From the NCBI RefSeq assembly GCF_039631295.1, contig NZ_JBDIVE010000001.1, forward strand, positions 186,001-250,000: a stretch of 64,000 bases of DNA, given 5' to 3'. Shown piece by piece: positions 41,218 through 49,363 of this stretch. Made by a program: the position numbers and the translations under genes. Numbering within the stretch: position 1 is the stretch's first letter; each line of letters opens with the position of its first letter. The notes beneath the pieces are model-generated. The model searched no databases. It worked only from the letters and a program-made list of their open reading frames with translations, and was not told the DNA's origin. The stretch is from Viridibacterium sediminicola (GTDB taxonomy: Bacteria > Pseudomonadota > Gammaproteobacteria > Burkholderiales > Rhodocyclaceae).

Positions 41218-42528
41218 TCAATCCAGCCGGATCGATGCACGCAGGCGCGAATTGAGAAAGTCGATCCACCACAGCAGGCTGCCACGCCAGAATCCATGCA
41301 GGCGCGCCTGATGTGTGCGGTAGAGCATGACGTGGCTGAGCTGGGCCAGACGTCCTTTGAAAGTCACATCCTTGAGCAAACCGAATTTGCCCAGCGAGCC
41401 ATACGCGTCGTATTCCCCCAGCGACACCAGTGCGCCGAAATCGCGATAGACGAAATCCGGCAGTGGCTTGCCGCGTGTGATGAAGGCTGGCAAATGGCGC
41501 ACCAGATGCTGTGCTTGCTGATGCGCGACCTGCGCCGTGGGCGGCAAGGGCCGCGCCGCGCCGGGCAAGCTGAGGCTGGCGCAATCGCCCAGGGCGAAAA
41601 TCGCCGGATCTTCGGTGGTTTGCAAAGACGGGCGGACCACCAGCTGGTTGCCGGGGCGGGTCTCCAGACCATCGATCTGGGCCAGAAAGTCCGGCGCTTT
41701 GACACCCGCCGCCCAGACCCGCAAGGAAGCCGGCAAGACGCTGCCATCGCCGAGCACAAAGCCATCGGCCGTCGCTGCACTGACGCGCGTTGCCGTTTTC
41801 ACAACGACGCCCAAAGAAGCCAGACGAGCCTGCGTGGCCGCCGAGATATCCTGCGGGAAGGCCGCCAGCAAGCGCGGACCGCTCTCGATCAGGGTGATCG
41901 ATATCCGCGCCTCCAGTCCGGCAGCACCGTAGGCGACGGCCGTTTGCATCAATTGCACCAGCTCTGCAGCCAGCTCAACCCCGGTCGCACCGCCCCCGAC
42001 AATGGCGATCGACAAGGCAGTGTCTTGCGCCAGACACTGCAGGATGCGCAGACGGATCTCGCGATTGAAGGCATCGGCCTGCTGGCGCGAATCGATGCAC
42101 ATGCAGTGCTCGGCCACACCCGGCGTACCGAAATCATTGGCCTGGCTGCCCAGCGCCATGATCAGGGTGTCATACGGCAGGCGACGGGCAGGCACCAGCA
42201 AACGACCGTCTGGCGCCAGCATCGGCGCGATCAGGATCTCCCGCGTCGCACGTGACAGACCGCACATCTCGCCCGGCTGATAGGAAAAGCCCGAGTCATG
42301 TGCCTGCGCCACATAGGTCGTCTGCTGCTGCGAAATATCCCGCGTGCCCGCTGCGATGGTGTGCAGCATCGGCTTCCAGACATGGGCAAAGTCGCGGTCG
42401 AGCAAGCTGACCTGCGGCGCCTGCGCGCCCGCCTTGCGCCAGCGCCGACCGAGCAGGGTGGCGATCTCCAGACCAGCCACACCACCACCCACTACCAGCA
42501 GCTTGTGCCGCCCTTGCGTGTCTGCCAT
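41218..42528 (-). CDS. NAD(P)/FAD-dependent oxidoreductase (type II NADH dehydrogenase-like)
   Basis: The 436-residue flavoprotein has an FAD-binding motif VVGGGVAGLEIATLLG near the start, an NADH-binding motif IAIVGGGATGVELAAEL, the RVWAAGVKAPDFL segment and the FALGDCASL FAD-contact block. It resembles NDH-2, which passes electrons from NADH to quinone without pumping protons, and ends with an amphipathic region that could bind the membrane. Its ATG (42528) overlaps the TGA of the upstream TetR gene (TGATG), so the two are co-translated. TetR control of ndh would tie quinone reduction to an unknown signal. Confidence 0.9.
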   Translation of the reverse strand: MADTQGRHKLLVVGGGVAGLEIATLLGRRWRKAGAQAPQVSLLDRDFAHVWKPMLHTIAAGTRDISQQQTTYVAQAHDSGFSYQPGEMCGLSRATREILIAPMLAPDGRLLVPARRLPYDTLIMALGSQANDFGTPGVAEHCMCIDSRQQADAFNREIRLRILQCLAQDTALSIAIVGGGATGVELAAELVQLMQTAVAYGAAGLEARISITLIESGPRLLAAFPQDISAATQARLASLGVVVKTATRVSAATADGFVLGDGSVLPASLRVWAAGVKAPDFLAQIDGLETRPGNQLVVRPSLQTTEDPAIFALGDCASLSLPGAARPLPPTAQVAHQQAQHLVRHLPAFITRGKPLPDFVYRDFGALVSLGEYDAYGSLGKFGLLKDVTFKGRLAQLSHVMLYRTHQARLHGFWRGSLLWWIDFLNSRLRASIRLD

Positions 42529-43211
42529 CACTTGCCATCCTCTTGAATGCCTGCATCATCGGCCTGCAACGAGGCCTCGATCTGGCTTAAATAAGCCGCC
42601 ATGGCGCGAGGAATTTCGCGCATATACACCTCGGCACGTGCAGGCTCGATCTCAAAACCGACATGCATGGCGCCTGCGGCCATGGCATGCAGCATGGCGG
42701 CATAGTCGGCCGCCCGCTCGGACGACAGTGCAGGCAGGCGCAGTTGCAGTACGTGCAGGATGGTGCGCACGAAATCCGCGCCATCCTCGCGGGGAACGCG
42801 ACCATTGACCAGCACCAGGAAGTCCGCGTGAGCGCGAATGTAGGCGATGTACGGGCTCAGCAGATGGAGGATCACGGCCTCGGCTGTGTACTGCTGCCAT
42901 AGCGCATCCGGGGTCTGCGCCAATTGCTGAGTGATCTGTCGCATGACCAGCAGATGACGCTCGCGCAAAGCGTTGAGCACCGCCTCTCGGTCAGCGAAGA
43001 AGTGATACAGCGAACCGATCGAGCTGCGCGCACGACGTGCCAGGCTGTGCATGCTGACCGCAGCTAACCCCTCGACAGCAACCAGTTCAGCCGCCGCGTC
43101 GAGGATGGCGTCCACACGCGCCTGCCCGCGCGGCTGACTTGGCTTGCGTGTAGCACTTCGCTGCTTAACAGACGCATGCGCTCCGCCACCTTTGACACGA
43201 TCATGCACCAT
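42528..43211 (-). CDS. TetR family transcriptional regulator (upstream of NDH-2)
   Basis: This 227-residue protein has the TetR helix-turn-helix: AILDAAAELVAVEGLAAVSMHSLARRARSSIGSLYHFFADREAVLNALRERH. The C-terminal ligand-binding half is helical. The ATG at 43211 is taken as start (a GTG at 43220 is possible), with GAGG close upstream. It lies first in a two-gene operon with the dehydrogenase, overlapping it by the TGATG junction. A CTAGAC-N6-GTCTAG dyad sits 44 bp upstream, a good candidate for its own operator. Confidence 0.92.
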   Translation of the reverse strand: MVHDRVKGGGAHASVKQRSATRKPSQPRGQARVDAILDAAAELVAVEGLAAVSMHSLARRARSSIGSLYHFFADREAVLNALRERHLLVMRQITQQLAQTPDALWQQYTAEAVILHLLSPYIAYIRAHADFLVLVNGRVPREDGADFVRTILHVLQLRLPALSSERAADYAAMLHAMAAGAMHVGFEIEPARAEVYMREIPRAMAAYLSQIEASLQADDAGIQEDGK

Positions 43212-43254
43212 AGGCCTCACGCCCGCTTCGACACGCGGGAAGTATAGGATTATC

Positions 43255-43272
43255 TAGACAAAATCGTCTAGT
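43255..43272. promoter_or_regulatory. TetR-type operator candidate
   Basis: A perfect 6-bp inverted repeat, CTAGAC and GTCTAG, separated by AAAATC. It lies just upstream of the tetR-ndh operon, within its promoter region. Likely bound by that TetR protein (inference). Confidence 0.6.
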
Positions 43273-43351
43273 TTTTACCTATAATTCCGCGCTTCTAACA
43301 TTGCTTAGTAGGTGAATCCACTTGTGTTCAGGCTGGCAGGACGATGAGCCT

Positions 43352-43375
43352 CCCGCCCGGCATATGCCGGGCGGG
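43352..43375. other. Perfect GC-rich palindrome in intergenic space
   Basis: A 24-bp perfect palindrome with 12-bp arms (CCCGCCCGGCAT and complement). No T run follows on either strand, so it is not a canonical terminator. It lies between the tetR operon and the downstream end of qorB. Confidence 0.5.
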
Positions 43376-43451
43376 ATCAAGGATACGGGCGCGCAGCAGC
43401 CTTTCAGCGGGTACGTGCAGATTCACCATTCAGAATGCTTTGCGTGCTGAA

Positions 43452-44306
43452 TCAGCCCGCAACAGCCGCTTTGAGCTGCGCTTGCCATGACTGTGTCGGA
43501 CGGCCAATCAAGGAGCTCAGCTGATGCGTATCGTCAAACAAGCCATCCTTGGCTGCACCGCTCTCCGATGCGGCCAGCAGTCCCGCAAAACCTTCCGGCA
43601 AGCCGGCGCCGAGCAAGGCCGCCTTGTAATCCGCTTCAGGCAGATCGCGATAGATCACCGGCTTGCCCGAAACCTGTGCGAGCTCGGCGGCGAACGCCGT
43701 CAAGGTATAGGCCTGATCTCCGGCCAGCTCGTAAATCGGCTGCACGGCAGCCTCGCTGCTCAGCACCACGGCAGCAGCCTCGGCGTAATCAGCACGTGCC
43801 GCCGAGGCGATGCGTCCCTCGCCTGCGCAGCCCAGCAGCGCGCTGTACTGGATCGCCGGCGCAACACCCGCAAGGTAATTTTCGGTGTACCAGCCATTGC
43901 GCAGGAACACGTAAGGCAGCCCCGATTCCTTGATCAGTTCTTCGGTTGCCTTGTGCTCGGCGGCCAAGGGCAGCGGCGAGCTGTCTGCACGCAGGATGCT
44001 GGTGTAGGCCAGCAGCTTGACGCCGGCCTGCTTGGCCGCGTCGATCACCGCAGCGTGCTGCGCGATGCGCTGGCCCACCGCACTGCTGGAGATCAGCAAG
44101 ACCTTGCTGACGCCGGCCATGGCGCTGTGCAAGCTGGCGGGCTGATCGTAGTCAGCCTGGCGCACCTGCACGCCACGCGCGGCGAAGTCGGCCACGCTCT
44201 GCGGATTGCGCACCGCTGCGACGATCTGCGCAGCAGGCACTTTGTGCAGCAAGGATTCGATAACAAGACGGCCCAACTGGCCGGAAGCGCCGGTAACGAG
44301 AATCAT
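43452..44306 (-). CDS. qorB: NAD(P)H:quinone oxidoreductase 2-like protein (NmrA family)
   Basis: This 284-residue Rossmann protein resembles QorB (QOR2): MILVTGASGQLGRLVIESL at the N-terminus, ADYDQPASLHSAM, YTSILRADSSPLPLAAEHKATEELIKESGLPYVFLRNGWYTENYLAG and YELAGDQAYTLTAFAAELAQVSG. It uses NADPH to reduce quinones. The ATG at 44306 is chosen because it yields the family's start; the frame runs open to 44462. It is divergent from an HxlR-type regulator with a palindrome between, the same layout as the known qorB/qorR pair. Confidence 0.93.
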   Translation of the reverse strand: MILVTGASGQLGRLVIESLLHKVPAAQIVAAVRNPQSVADFAARGVQVRQADYDQPASLHSAMAGVSKVLLISSSAVGQRIAQHAAVIDAAKQAGVKLLAYTSILRADSSPLPLAAEHKATEELIKESGLPYVFLRNGWYTENYLAGVAPAIQYSALLGCAGEGRIASAARADYAEAAAVVLSSEAAVQPIYELAGDQAYTLTAFAAELAQVSGKPVIYRDLPEADYKAALLGAGLPEGFAGLLAASESGAAKDGLFDDTHQLSSLIGRPTQSWQAQLKAAVAG

Positions 44307-44350
44307 GATGACAAGCCTTTCTGAAATGGAGGCGCAAGGATAAACAACAA

Positions 44351-44367
44351 ACTTACCTTTGGTAAGT
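44351..44367. promoter_or_regulatory. HxlR operator palindrome between qorB and its regulator
   Basis: ACTTACC and GGTAAGT form a perfect 7-bp inverted repeat around TTT. It sits in the 93-bp gap between the divergent qorB and HxlR genes, overlapping where their promoters would be. HxlR-type regulators bind such dyads. Confidence 0.75.
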
Positions 44368-44399
44368 ACATACCTATAAGTTAGTATTAACATGCCAAC

Positions 44400-44837
44400 A
44401 TGCTTAACGAACCCGAGACTCCAGCCATGAACGAAGCGAATCCCGCCACCACGCCCCCCCATCTGATCGCCGAAGCCATGCGGCGTGGCAATGTGTTTTC
44501 CGACAAGTGCCCTTCACGTGAGGTACTCAACCACCTCACCAGCCGCTGGGGTGTGCTGGTACTGATCGGCCTGCTCGACGGCACGCATCGCTTCAGCGCG
44601 TTGCGCCGCAAGGTCAATGGCATCAGCGAGAAGATGCTGGCGCAGACCCTGCAAAGCCTGGAGGCCGATGGTTTTGTCGAGCGCACCGCCTACCCGGTCG
44701 TGCCACCGCATGTGGAATACGCGCTGACGCCGATGGGCCGTGAAGTCGGACAGATGGTCGAGCGCCTGACCGACTGGGTCGAGCTGCATCTGCCCGCCAT
44801 CGCCGCCGCGCGGGAGCGCTACAAGGCAGAAAGCTGA
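44400..44837 (+). CDS. HxlR family redox-type regulator (QorR-like)
   Basis: This 145-residue protein has the HxlR winged-helix: CPSREVLNHLTSRWGVLVLIGLLDGTHRFSALRRKVNGISEKMLAQTLQSLEADGFVERTAYPVVPPHVEYALTPMG. The N-terminal cysteine (DKCPSREV) is the family's usual redox-sensing position. It is divergent from qorB, its likely target. An alternative ATG lies at 44427. Reactive quinones or electrophiles that modify the cysteine could release repression; that is inference from known relatives. Confidence 0.9.
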   Translation: MLNEPETPAMNEANPATTPPHLIAEAMRRGNVFSDKCPSREVLNHLTSRWGVLVLIGLLDGTHRFSALRRKVNGISEKMLAQTLQSLEADGFVERTAYPVVPPHVEYALTPMGREVGQMVERLTDWVELHLPAIAAARERYKAES

Positions 44838-44843
44838 AGGCGC

Positions 44844-45320
44844 CTAAAGCGCGCGGCGCATCAGCAGCGCATCGCCATAACAGGCTGGAGCGGCCTGCGC
44901 CAGGCGGACAAAGCCCGCACGCAGCCAGAAAGTCGCCGCGCCCTGCACCGCCACCAGGCGTAGCTCGCCCAAGCCCGTCGCCTGCGCGCGCGCCAGCACC
45001 GCCTGCCACAGCGCGTCGGCAATCCCCTGCCGCCGCGCCGCCGGGTGCACCGCCAGATCGTGCACGAAGAGCTGGTCAGCAGCATCCGCAGCCGGCAGCG
45101 CCTGGTGCAGCTGCGGCGGCTCGCCCGCCCAAGGGTGAGCGAACACATAAGCGAGCAGCTCCGCGCCACGCGTCGCGACAAAGCAGCAGCCGTCTCCTGC
45201 TGCAAGATGCGAGGCCAGCGCGGCCTGCGGTTCATGGTAGTCACTGGCATAGGCCGCACATTGCACGGCGTAGATGGCAGCCAGGTCAGCGGGCTGCATG
45301 GGGCGGGTCAGGTAGGACAT
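44844..45320 (-). CDS. GNAT family N-acetyltransferase
   Basis: The 158-residue protein has the GNAT fold: LTRPMQPADLAAIYAVQCAAY at the N-terminus, VHDLAVHPAARRQGIADALWQAVLARA (strand 4 and acetyl-CoA pyrophosphate loop, with RRQGIA fitting R/Q-x-x-G-x-A) and LVAVQGAATFWLRAGFVRLAQA at the end. Substrate unknown. It is convergent with the HxlR gene, 6 bp away, and monocistronic. Confidence 0.9.
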   Translation of the reverse strand: MSYLTRPMQPADLAAIYAVQCAAYASDYHEPQAALASHLAAGDGCCFVATRGAELLAYVFAHPWAGEPPQLHQALPAADAADQLFVHDLAVHPAARRQGIADALWQAVLARAQATGLGELRLVAVQGAATFWLRAGFVRLAQAAPACYGDALLMRRAL

Positions 45321-45395
45321 GCAATCGGGTACGCGAGAATCAGTGCGCCATGCTACACGCAGTGCTCGCGTACGCGGTGCGTCCGCCCGCTGCGA

Positions 45396-45956
45396 TCAGC
45401 GCTTGATGTGGCTGATCTTGGTGCCTTCGATGCTGAGGCTGGCCATCAGGCCTTGCTGGTCAGAGACGAAGGCATAGGCGTCGTCCTTGAGCGTGGTGGT
45501 CGACAGATTCTTCGCCACGCCTTCATTGACTACCACCACCGTCGGGCCAACACCAAACTCCCAGCCCTTCGAGGCCTTGAGGTATTTGACCGCCTTGTCG
45601 CTCATCAGGAAGACCACGTAGGAATACGACTGCGCGCCGGCCTGCCAGCCCCAGGAGGCGGTGACCGAGTTGTAGTAATCGCTGATGCGGCCGCTGCTGA
45701 GCAGGACGCCCTCACCATAACCGCCGCCGAAAATCAGCCCGGCCTTGATGATCTTGGGGAACACCAGGATCGCCTTGGCCTTCTTCGACAAGGTCTCGGC
45801 CAGCGGGTTGCTCTTGTACAGCGCTTGCAGGCTCTGCTGCGCATCCTTGTCCAGATCTTCGGCGCTGGCAGCCTGCGCCGGCGCGACGCACAACATTAGC
45901 GCCGCCGTGGCGGCCGCAAGCAAGGCATGGTGAAAACTGCGACGTAGCATGTTCAT
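45396..45956 (-). CDS. SYLF/YSC84 lipid-binding domain protein, exported
   Basis: This 186-residue protein has a signal peptide (MNMLRRSFHHALLAAATAALMLCVAPAQAAS) and a SYLF domain: KKAKAILVFPKIIKAGLIFGGGYGEGVLL, YYNSVTASWGWQAGAQSYSYVVFLMSDKAV and GWEFGVGPTVVVVNEG. The domain binds phosphoinositides and other lipids in eukaryotes. In bacteria its role is unknown, though it is common and periplasmic. The start at 45956 is used because it begins the signal peptide. It stands alone. Confidence 0.92.
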   Translation of the reverse strand: MNMLRRSFHHALLAAATAALMLCVAPAQAASAEDLDKDAQQSLQALYKSNPLAETLSKKAKAILVFPKIIKAGLIFGGGYGEGVLLSSGRISDYYNSVTASWGWQAGAQSYSYVVFLMSDKAVKYLKASKGWEFGVGPTVVVVNEGVAKNLSTTTLKDDAYAFVSDQQGLMASLSIEGTKISHIKR

Positions 45957-46072
45957 GATGGAGTCCTGTTCAGATCGCGTGCCCACACGGTGCGGGCAAC
46001 TCCCCCTGTTTTAGTGCTACGCCGCAGGCCAGTCTGTGCGCACACGCACAGAGCCCGCGCCTGAGACGACGC

Positions 46073-46714
46073 TCAGCGCGCCGCCGCCCAGGCCGGCGCG
46101 AGGGCGTCGAGCATGGCGCCAAGCTGGGTCGCCCAGGCTTCGCCGCGCAGCGAATCGAGCTGGCGTTCGAGCACCAGCATGGCAAATCCATGCACCGCCG
46201 ACCAGGCCAGCAGCACCTGCGGGTCGCGCGCATCGAGCGCCTGTGCGCGGCCGCTCAGCGCCGCGACCGCCTGCGCGAGCTGCGCGAAGGCCGCCTGCGA
46301 GGCCTCGCGCAACGCAGGCTCCTGCGCATCGATGCGGGCGCTGCGGAACATCAGCTGGTAGCGCGCCGGATGCGCCAGCGCAAAGCCGACATAGGCGGCG
46401 CCGAGCGCCTTGAGTCGTGCGACGGGCTCGGTCTGCACGGCCGCCGCCGCTTGCAGGGCCTGCGTCAGCGCAGCAAAGGACTGCGCCGCATAAGCGGTGA
46501 GCAAGCCGCGCGCATCGCCGAAGTGATGCGCCGGCGCCGCATGCGAAACGCCCGCCCGGCGCGCCACCGCGCGCAAGCTGAAAGCATCGGCGCCGCCTTC
46601 CGCCAGCACTTCGCCCACGGCGCTCAGCAAGGCCTGTGGCAAAGCGCCGTGGTGATAGGACGAGGGGCGGCTCGCTGCGCTGCCCTCTGCTGCCGGATCT
46701 GCCGCTGTGTTCAT
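46073..46714 (-). CDS. TetR family transcriptional regulator (divergent to Mpo1-like gene)
   Basis: This 213-residue TetR-family protein has the helix-turn-helix ALPQALLSAVGEVLAEGGADAFSLRAVARRAGVSHAAPAHHFGDARGLLTAYAAQSF. The C-terminal half (FALAHPARYQLMFR) resembles the TetR_C group whose members sense small aromatic or lipid-like ligands. It is divergent from the Mpo1-like gene with a near-perfect 16-bp inverted repeat between them, placed so that it could repress both. Confidence 0.92.
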   Translation of the reverse strand: MNTAADPAAEGSAASRPSSYHHGALPQALLSAVGEVLAEGGADAFSLRAVARRAGVSHAAPAHHFGDARGLLTAYAAQSFAALTQALQAAAAVQTEPVARLKALGAAYVGFALAHPARYQLMFRSARIDAQEPALREASQAAFAQLAQAVAALSGRAQALDARDPQVLLAWSAVHGFAMLVLERQLDSLRGEAWATQLGAMLDALAPAWAAAR

Positions 46715-46730
46715 GATGGCCTTCGATTAG

Positions 46731-46787
46731 ATCTTGACACTGTCTAGAAGCATACTAGAATCAACTCAAATTAGACACTGTCAAGAT
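46731..46787. promoter_or_regulatory. Divergent promoter with mirrored TetR operators
   Basis: Arms ATCTTGACACTGTCTA (46731-46746) and TAGACACTGTCAAGAT (46772-46787) are inverted with one mismatch. Each contains GACACTGTC. The left arm carries TTGACA (46734-46739), 16 bp before TAGAAT (46756-46761), a good promoter for the plus strand. The right arm provides TTGACA for the minus strand. Repressor binding would block both -35 boxes. Confidence 0.8.
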
Positions 46788-46804
46788 AACCCCGGAGCCT
46801 CAAC

Positions 46805-47143
46805 ATGCCGATCCGCCGCAATCTGCTCAGCTGGCAATACGCTGGCTACGCCGCCAACCACCGCGACCGCGTCAATATCGTGATCCATCTGCTCACCGTG
46901 CCGCTGTTCTGGCTCGGCGCCCTGAGCGGCCTGTTGTCCCTGCTGGTGCTGCAGCCCTGGGGCATCGCCGGCGGCCTGGGGCTGATGCTGCTGGCCTTCC
47001 TGGCCCAGGGCATCGGTCACCGCCGCGAGCACAATGCACCGGTTCCCTTTGATGGCGCGGGGGATTTCTTCAGCCGCATCTTCGCCGAGCAGTTCATCAG
47101 CTTTCCGCGCTACGCCCTGCGTCTGCTACGCGGCGGACGCTGA
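46805..47143 (+). CDS. Mpo1-like (DUF962) membrane protein
   Basis: This 112-residue protein has two or three hydrophobic segments and the conserved histidines of the Mpo1/DUF962 family: NHRDRVNIVIHLLTVPLFWLG and FLAQGIGHRREHNAPVPFDGAGDFFSRIFAEQFISFPRYAL. Yeast Mpo1 is an iron-dependent dioxygenase in alpha-oxidation of hydroxy fatty acids. A similar function in bacteria is plausible but untested. It is controlled by the divergent TetR gene and its promoter is clear (TTGACA/TAGAAT). Confidence 0.82.
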   Translation: MPIRRNLLSWQYAGYAANHRDRVNIVIHLLTVPLFWLGALSGLLSLLVLQPWGIAGGLGLMLLAFLAQGIGHRREHNAPVPFDGAGDFFSRIFAEQFISFPRYALRLLRGGR

Positions 47144-47148
47144 GCGCA

Positions 47149-47895
47149 TCAGCCCCAAGCGAACATCAAGGCCGCCGACAACAGCAGCGCCAGGCTGAAC
47201 GCGCCGCGCAACATCGCCGCCGGCAGACGATAGGCCAGCGCCACGCCCCAGGAAACACTGCTGAGGCCACCGATGGCCAGCGGAATGCCGATCTGCCAGC
47301 TCACATGACCAGCCAGCGTGGCCGAGGCAAAGGCCGCGAGCGCACCGGGCACCACCATGGCCAGCGCAAAGCCCTGCGCACGCGTCTGCGAAAAACCGAA
47401 GATGCTGACCAGCGCGGGCGTGACGACCAGACCGCCGCCCACTGAAAACACGCCCGACATCACACCGCTGAGCACGCCCAGCCAGGGCAAGTGCTGCGAC
47501 GCCAGCAAGGGCGAGCGCTGCGGCGTGCGCGAGAGGCTGGCGCCGGCGTACAGGTAGTACAGCGCCACCACCACCAGAAAGCTGGCAAAAGCCCACTGCA
47601 GCCACTGCGCCGGCAGCGCAATGGTCAGGCGCGCCGAGACAAAGGCGAACACCGCAGCCAGCGTGCACATCGCTGCCACCGCACGCAGGTCCAGCGGCTG
47701 GCGACGGTGGTACTTGAAGCAGGCGAGCACCACATTCGGCACGATCAGCAACAAGGCCGTGCCTTGCGCCAGATGCTGGTCCATGCCGAAGTACAGACTC
47801 AGCAGCGGGATGGCGATGATGCCGCCGCCAATGCCCAGCAAGCCGCCCGCCGCCCCCAGCGCCAGGCCGGCTGCAAGAAGAATCAGGAACTGCAT
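47149..47895 (-). CDS. TauE/SafE family permease (sulfite/sulfonate exporter-like)
   Basis: The 248-residue inner-membrane protein has about eight predicted helices and the TauE/SafE hallmark LGAAGGLLGIGGGIIAIPLL at the start, repeated in the second half as LSGVMSGVFSVGGGLVVTPAL. Such permeases move sulfite, sulfoacetate or related anions out of the cell. It is 14 bp downstream of a VOC-family gene on the same strand, so the two form an operon; a LysR gene is divergent. Confidence 0.9.
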   Translation of the reverse strand: MQFLILLAAGLALGAAGGLLGIGGGIIAIPLLSLYFGMDQHLAQGTALLLIVPNVVLACFKYHRRQPLDLRAVAAMCTLAAVFAFVSARLTIALPAQWLQWAFASFLVVVALYYLYAGASLSRTPQRSPLLASQHLPWLGVLSGVMSGVFSVGGGLVVTPALVSIFGFSQTRAQGFALAMVVPGALAAFASATLAGHVSWQIGIPLAIGGLSSVSWGVALAYRLPAAMLRGAFSLALLLSAALMFAWG

Positions 47896-47909
47896 GGCTG
47901 GCCTGCAGC

Positions 47910-48296
47910 TCAGCCTTCAAGCACGGGTTCGGAGATCTCGATCAGGTTCAGATCCGGGTCGCGCAGATAGATCGAGCGGATCTTGTGCACGGCGCCGGTC
48001 CGCAGCACCGGCCCTTCGACGATGGGCCAGCCGGCCTGCTCGATGTGTGCGATGACCGCGTCCAGCGGGATGGAGGCAATGAAACACAGGTCCAGCGCGC
48101 CGGGTACAGGCAGATGCGCCTTCGGTTCAAATTCGCTGCCCCGCACATGCAGGTTGATCTTCTGCTCGCCGAACTTCAGCGCATAGCGGCCATTGCCGAA
48201 CTGCTCCAGGCGCATGCCCAGCAAGTCGGTGTAGAAGCGGATCGTCGCGTCGAGATTGGTGGTGGTGAGAACGAGGTGGTCCAGATGATCGATCAT
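47910..48296 (-). CDS. VOC family (glyoxalase/bleomycin-resistance-like) protein
   Basis: This 128-residue protein has the VOC fold: IDHLDHLVLTTTNLDATIRFYTDLLGMRLEQFGNGRYALKFGEQKINLH and a C-terminal IYLRDPDLNLIEISEP. The usual metal ligands (H in HLDHLVL, E in NLIEI) are present. Members are glyoxalases, dioxygenases or resistance proteins. It starts at 48296 on MIDHLDH; the frame continues open far upstream without a site. It is first in an operon with the TauE-like permease and divergent from a LysR gene, so a role in handling a sulfur or electrophile compound is possible. Confidence 0.9.
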   Translation of the reverse strand: MIDHLDHLVLTTTNLDATIRFYTDLLGMRLEQFGNGRYALKFGEQKINLHVRGSEFEPKAHLPVPGALDLCFIASIPLDAVIAHIEQAGWPIVEGPVLRTGAVHKIRSIYLRDPDLNLIEISEPVLEG

Positions 48297-48450
48297 GATG
48301 ACAAGTGCCTGACAAGGAAGACGTGCTGTGCAGCTTAGAACAGCCGCCGCCCATGCTGTGATCAATTCGTTCAAGCAGCCTTTCCCGGCAGGCAAGGCTG
48401 AGGCCGCCGCCTGTGCAAGAATAGGCATCCCGGCCCGCCCCGCACACGCC

Positions 48451-49350
48451 ATGATCAACCCCGCCCACCTCGACCTGCAATCCCTGCGCCTGTTCCTGCG
48501 CATCGCGCGACTGGGCAGCCTGACCAAGGCCGCCGAGGAATCCAGCCTCACCCTGTCGGCCTTGAGCAAGCGCCTCAGCGACCTCGAAAAACTCATCGGC
48601 ATGCCGCTGGTGATGCGCAAGCGGCGCGGCATCAGCCTCACCCCGGCGGGCGCCGACCTCGAACGCCACGCCCGTGCGCTGGACATCCAGGTGCGCCGCC
48701 TGGCCAGCGACATGAGCGAATACGCCAAGGGCGCCAAAGGCTGCGTGCAGGTGTGGGCCAACCCCGCTGCGGTGATCCAGTTCCTGCCCGACAGCCTGGC
48801 CCGCTTCCAGGCCGACAGCCCGCTGATCCGCATCCAGCTCAAGGAAGAACTGAGCGGCCAGATCGCCACCGCCCTGCGCAGCGGCGAAGCCGACATCGGC
48901 ATCTTCGCCGCCAACATCGACCACAGCGGCCTGCACACCCAGGCCTGGCGCAGCGACCAACTGGTGGCCCTGATTCCGCGCGATCACCCGCTCGCACGCG
49001 ATACGGGCGCACTGCGCTTTGCCGAGCTGCTCGACTACGATTTCGTCGGCCTCAACGCCGGCAGCGCCCTGCTGCGCCAGCTCGAAGACGCGGCCGAAGC
49101 CGCCGGCAGCGTGCTGCGCCTGCGCATCCAGGTCACCAGTTTCGAAGCGGTTGGCCGCATGGTCGAAGCCGGGCTGGGCCTCAGCGTGCTGCCCGCCGGC
49201 AGCCTGAGCCAGGGCGGGCATCGCTATCACACCCGTGCGATTGCCGAAGACTGGGCCGAGCGCCACCTGCTGATCGGCCTGCGCGAAGGCGGCCAGCTGC
49301 AACCCGAGGTCGCCCGCCTGTTCGAACACCTCACCCGCCCGGCAGCCTGA
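48451..49350 (+). CDS. LysR family transcriptional regulator
   Basis: The 299-residue protein has the LysR helix-turn-helix (LDLQSLRLFLRIARLGSLTKAAEESSLTLSALSKRLSDLEKLIGMPLVMRKRRGI) and a typical ligand-binding domain. The start at 48451 (MINPAHLDL) fits the family; the frame is open from 48328. It is divergent from the VOC-TauE operon and is the likely regulator of that pair. Its 3' end is 14 bp from the convergent cyclase gene. Confidence 0.9.
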   Translation: MINPAHLDLQSLRLFLRIARLGSLTKAAEESSLTLSALSKRLSDLEKLIGMPLVMRKRRGISLTPAGADLERHARALDIQVRRLASDMSEYAKGAKGCVQVWANPAAVIQFLPDSLARFQADSPLIRIQLKEELSGQIATALRSGEADIGIFAANIDHSGLHTQAWRSDQLVALIPRDHPLARDTGALRFAELLDYDFVGLNAGSALLRQLEDAAEAAGSVLRLRIQVTSFEAVGRMVEAGLGLSVLPAGSLSQGGHRYHTRAIAEDWAERHLLIGLREGGQLQPEVARLFEHLTRPAA

Positions 49351-49363
49351 GCCGGCGCGCACT

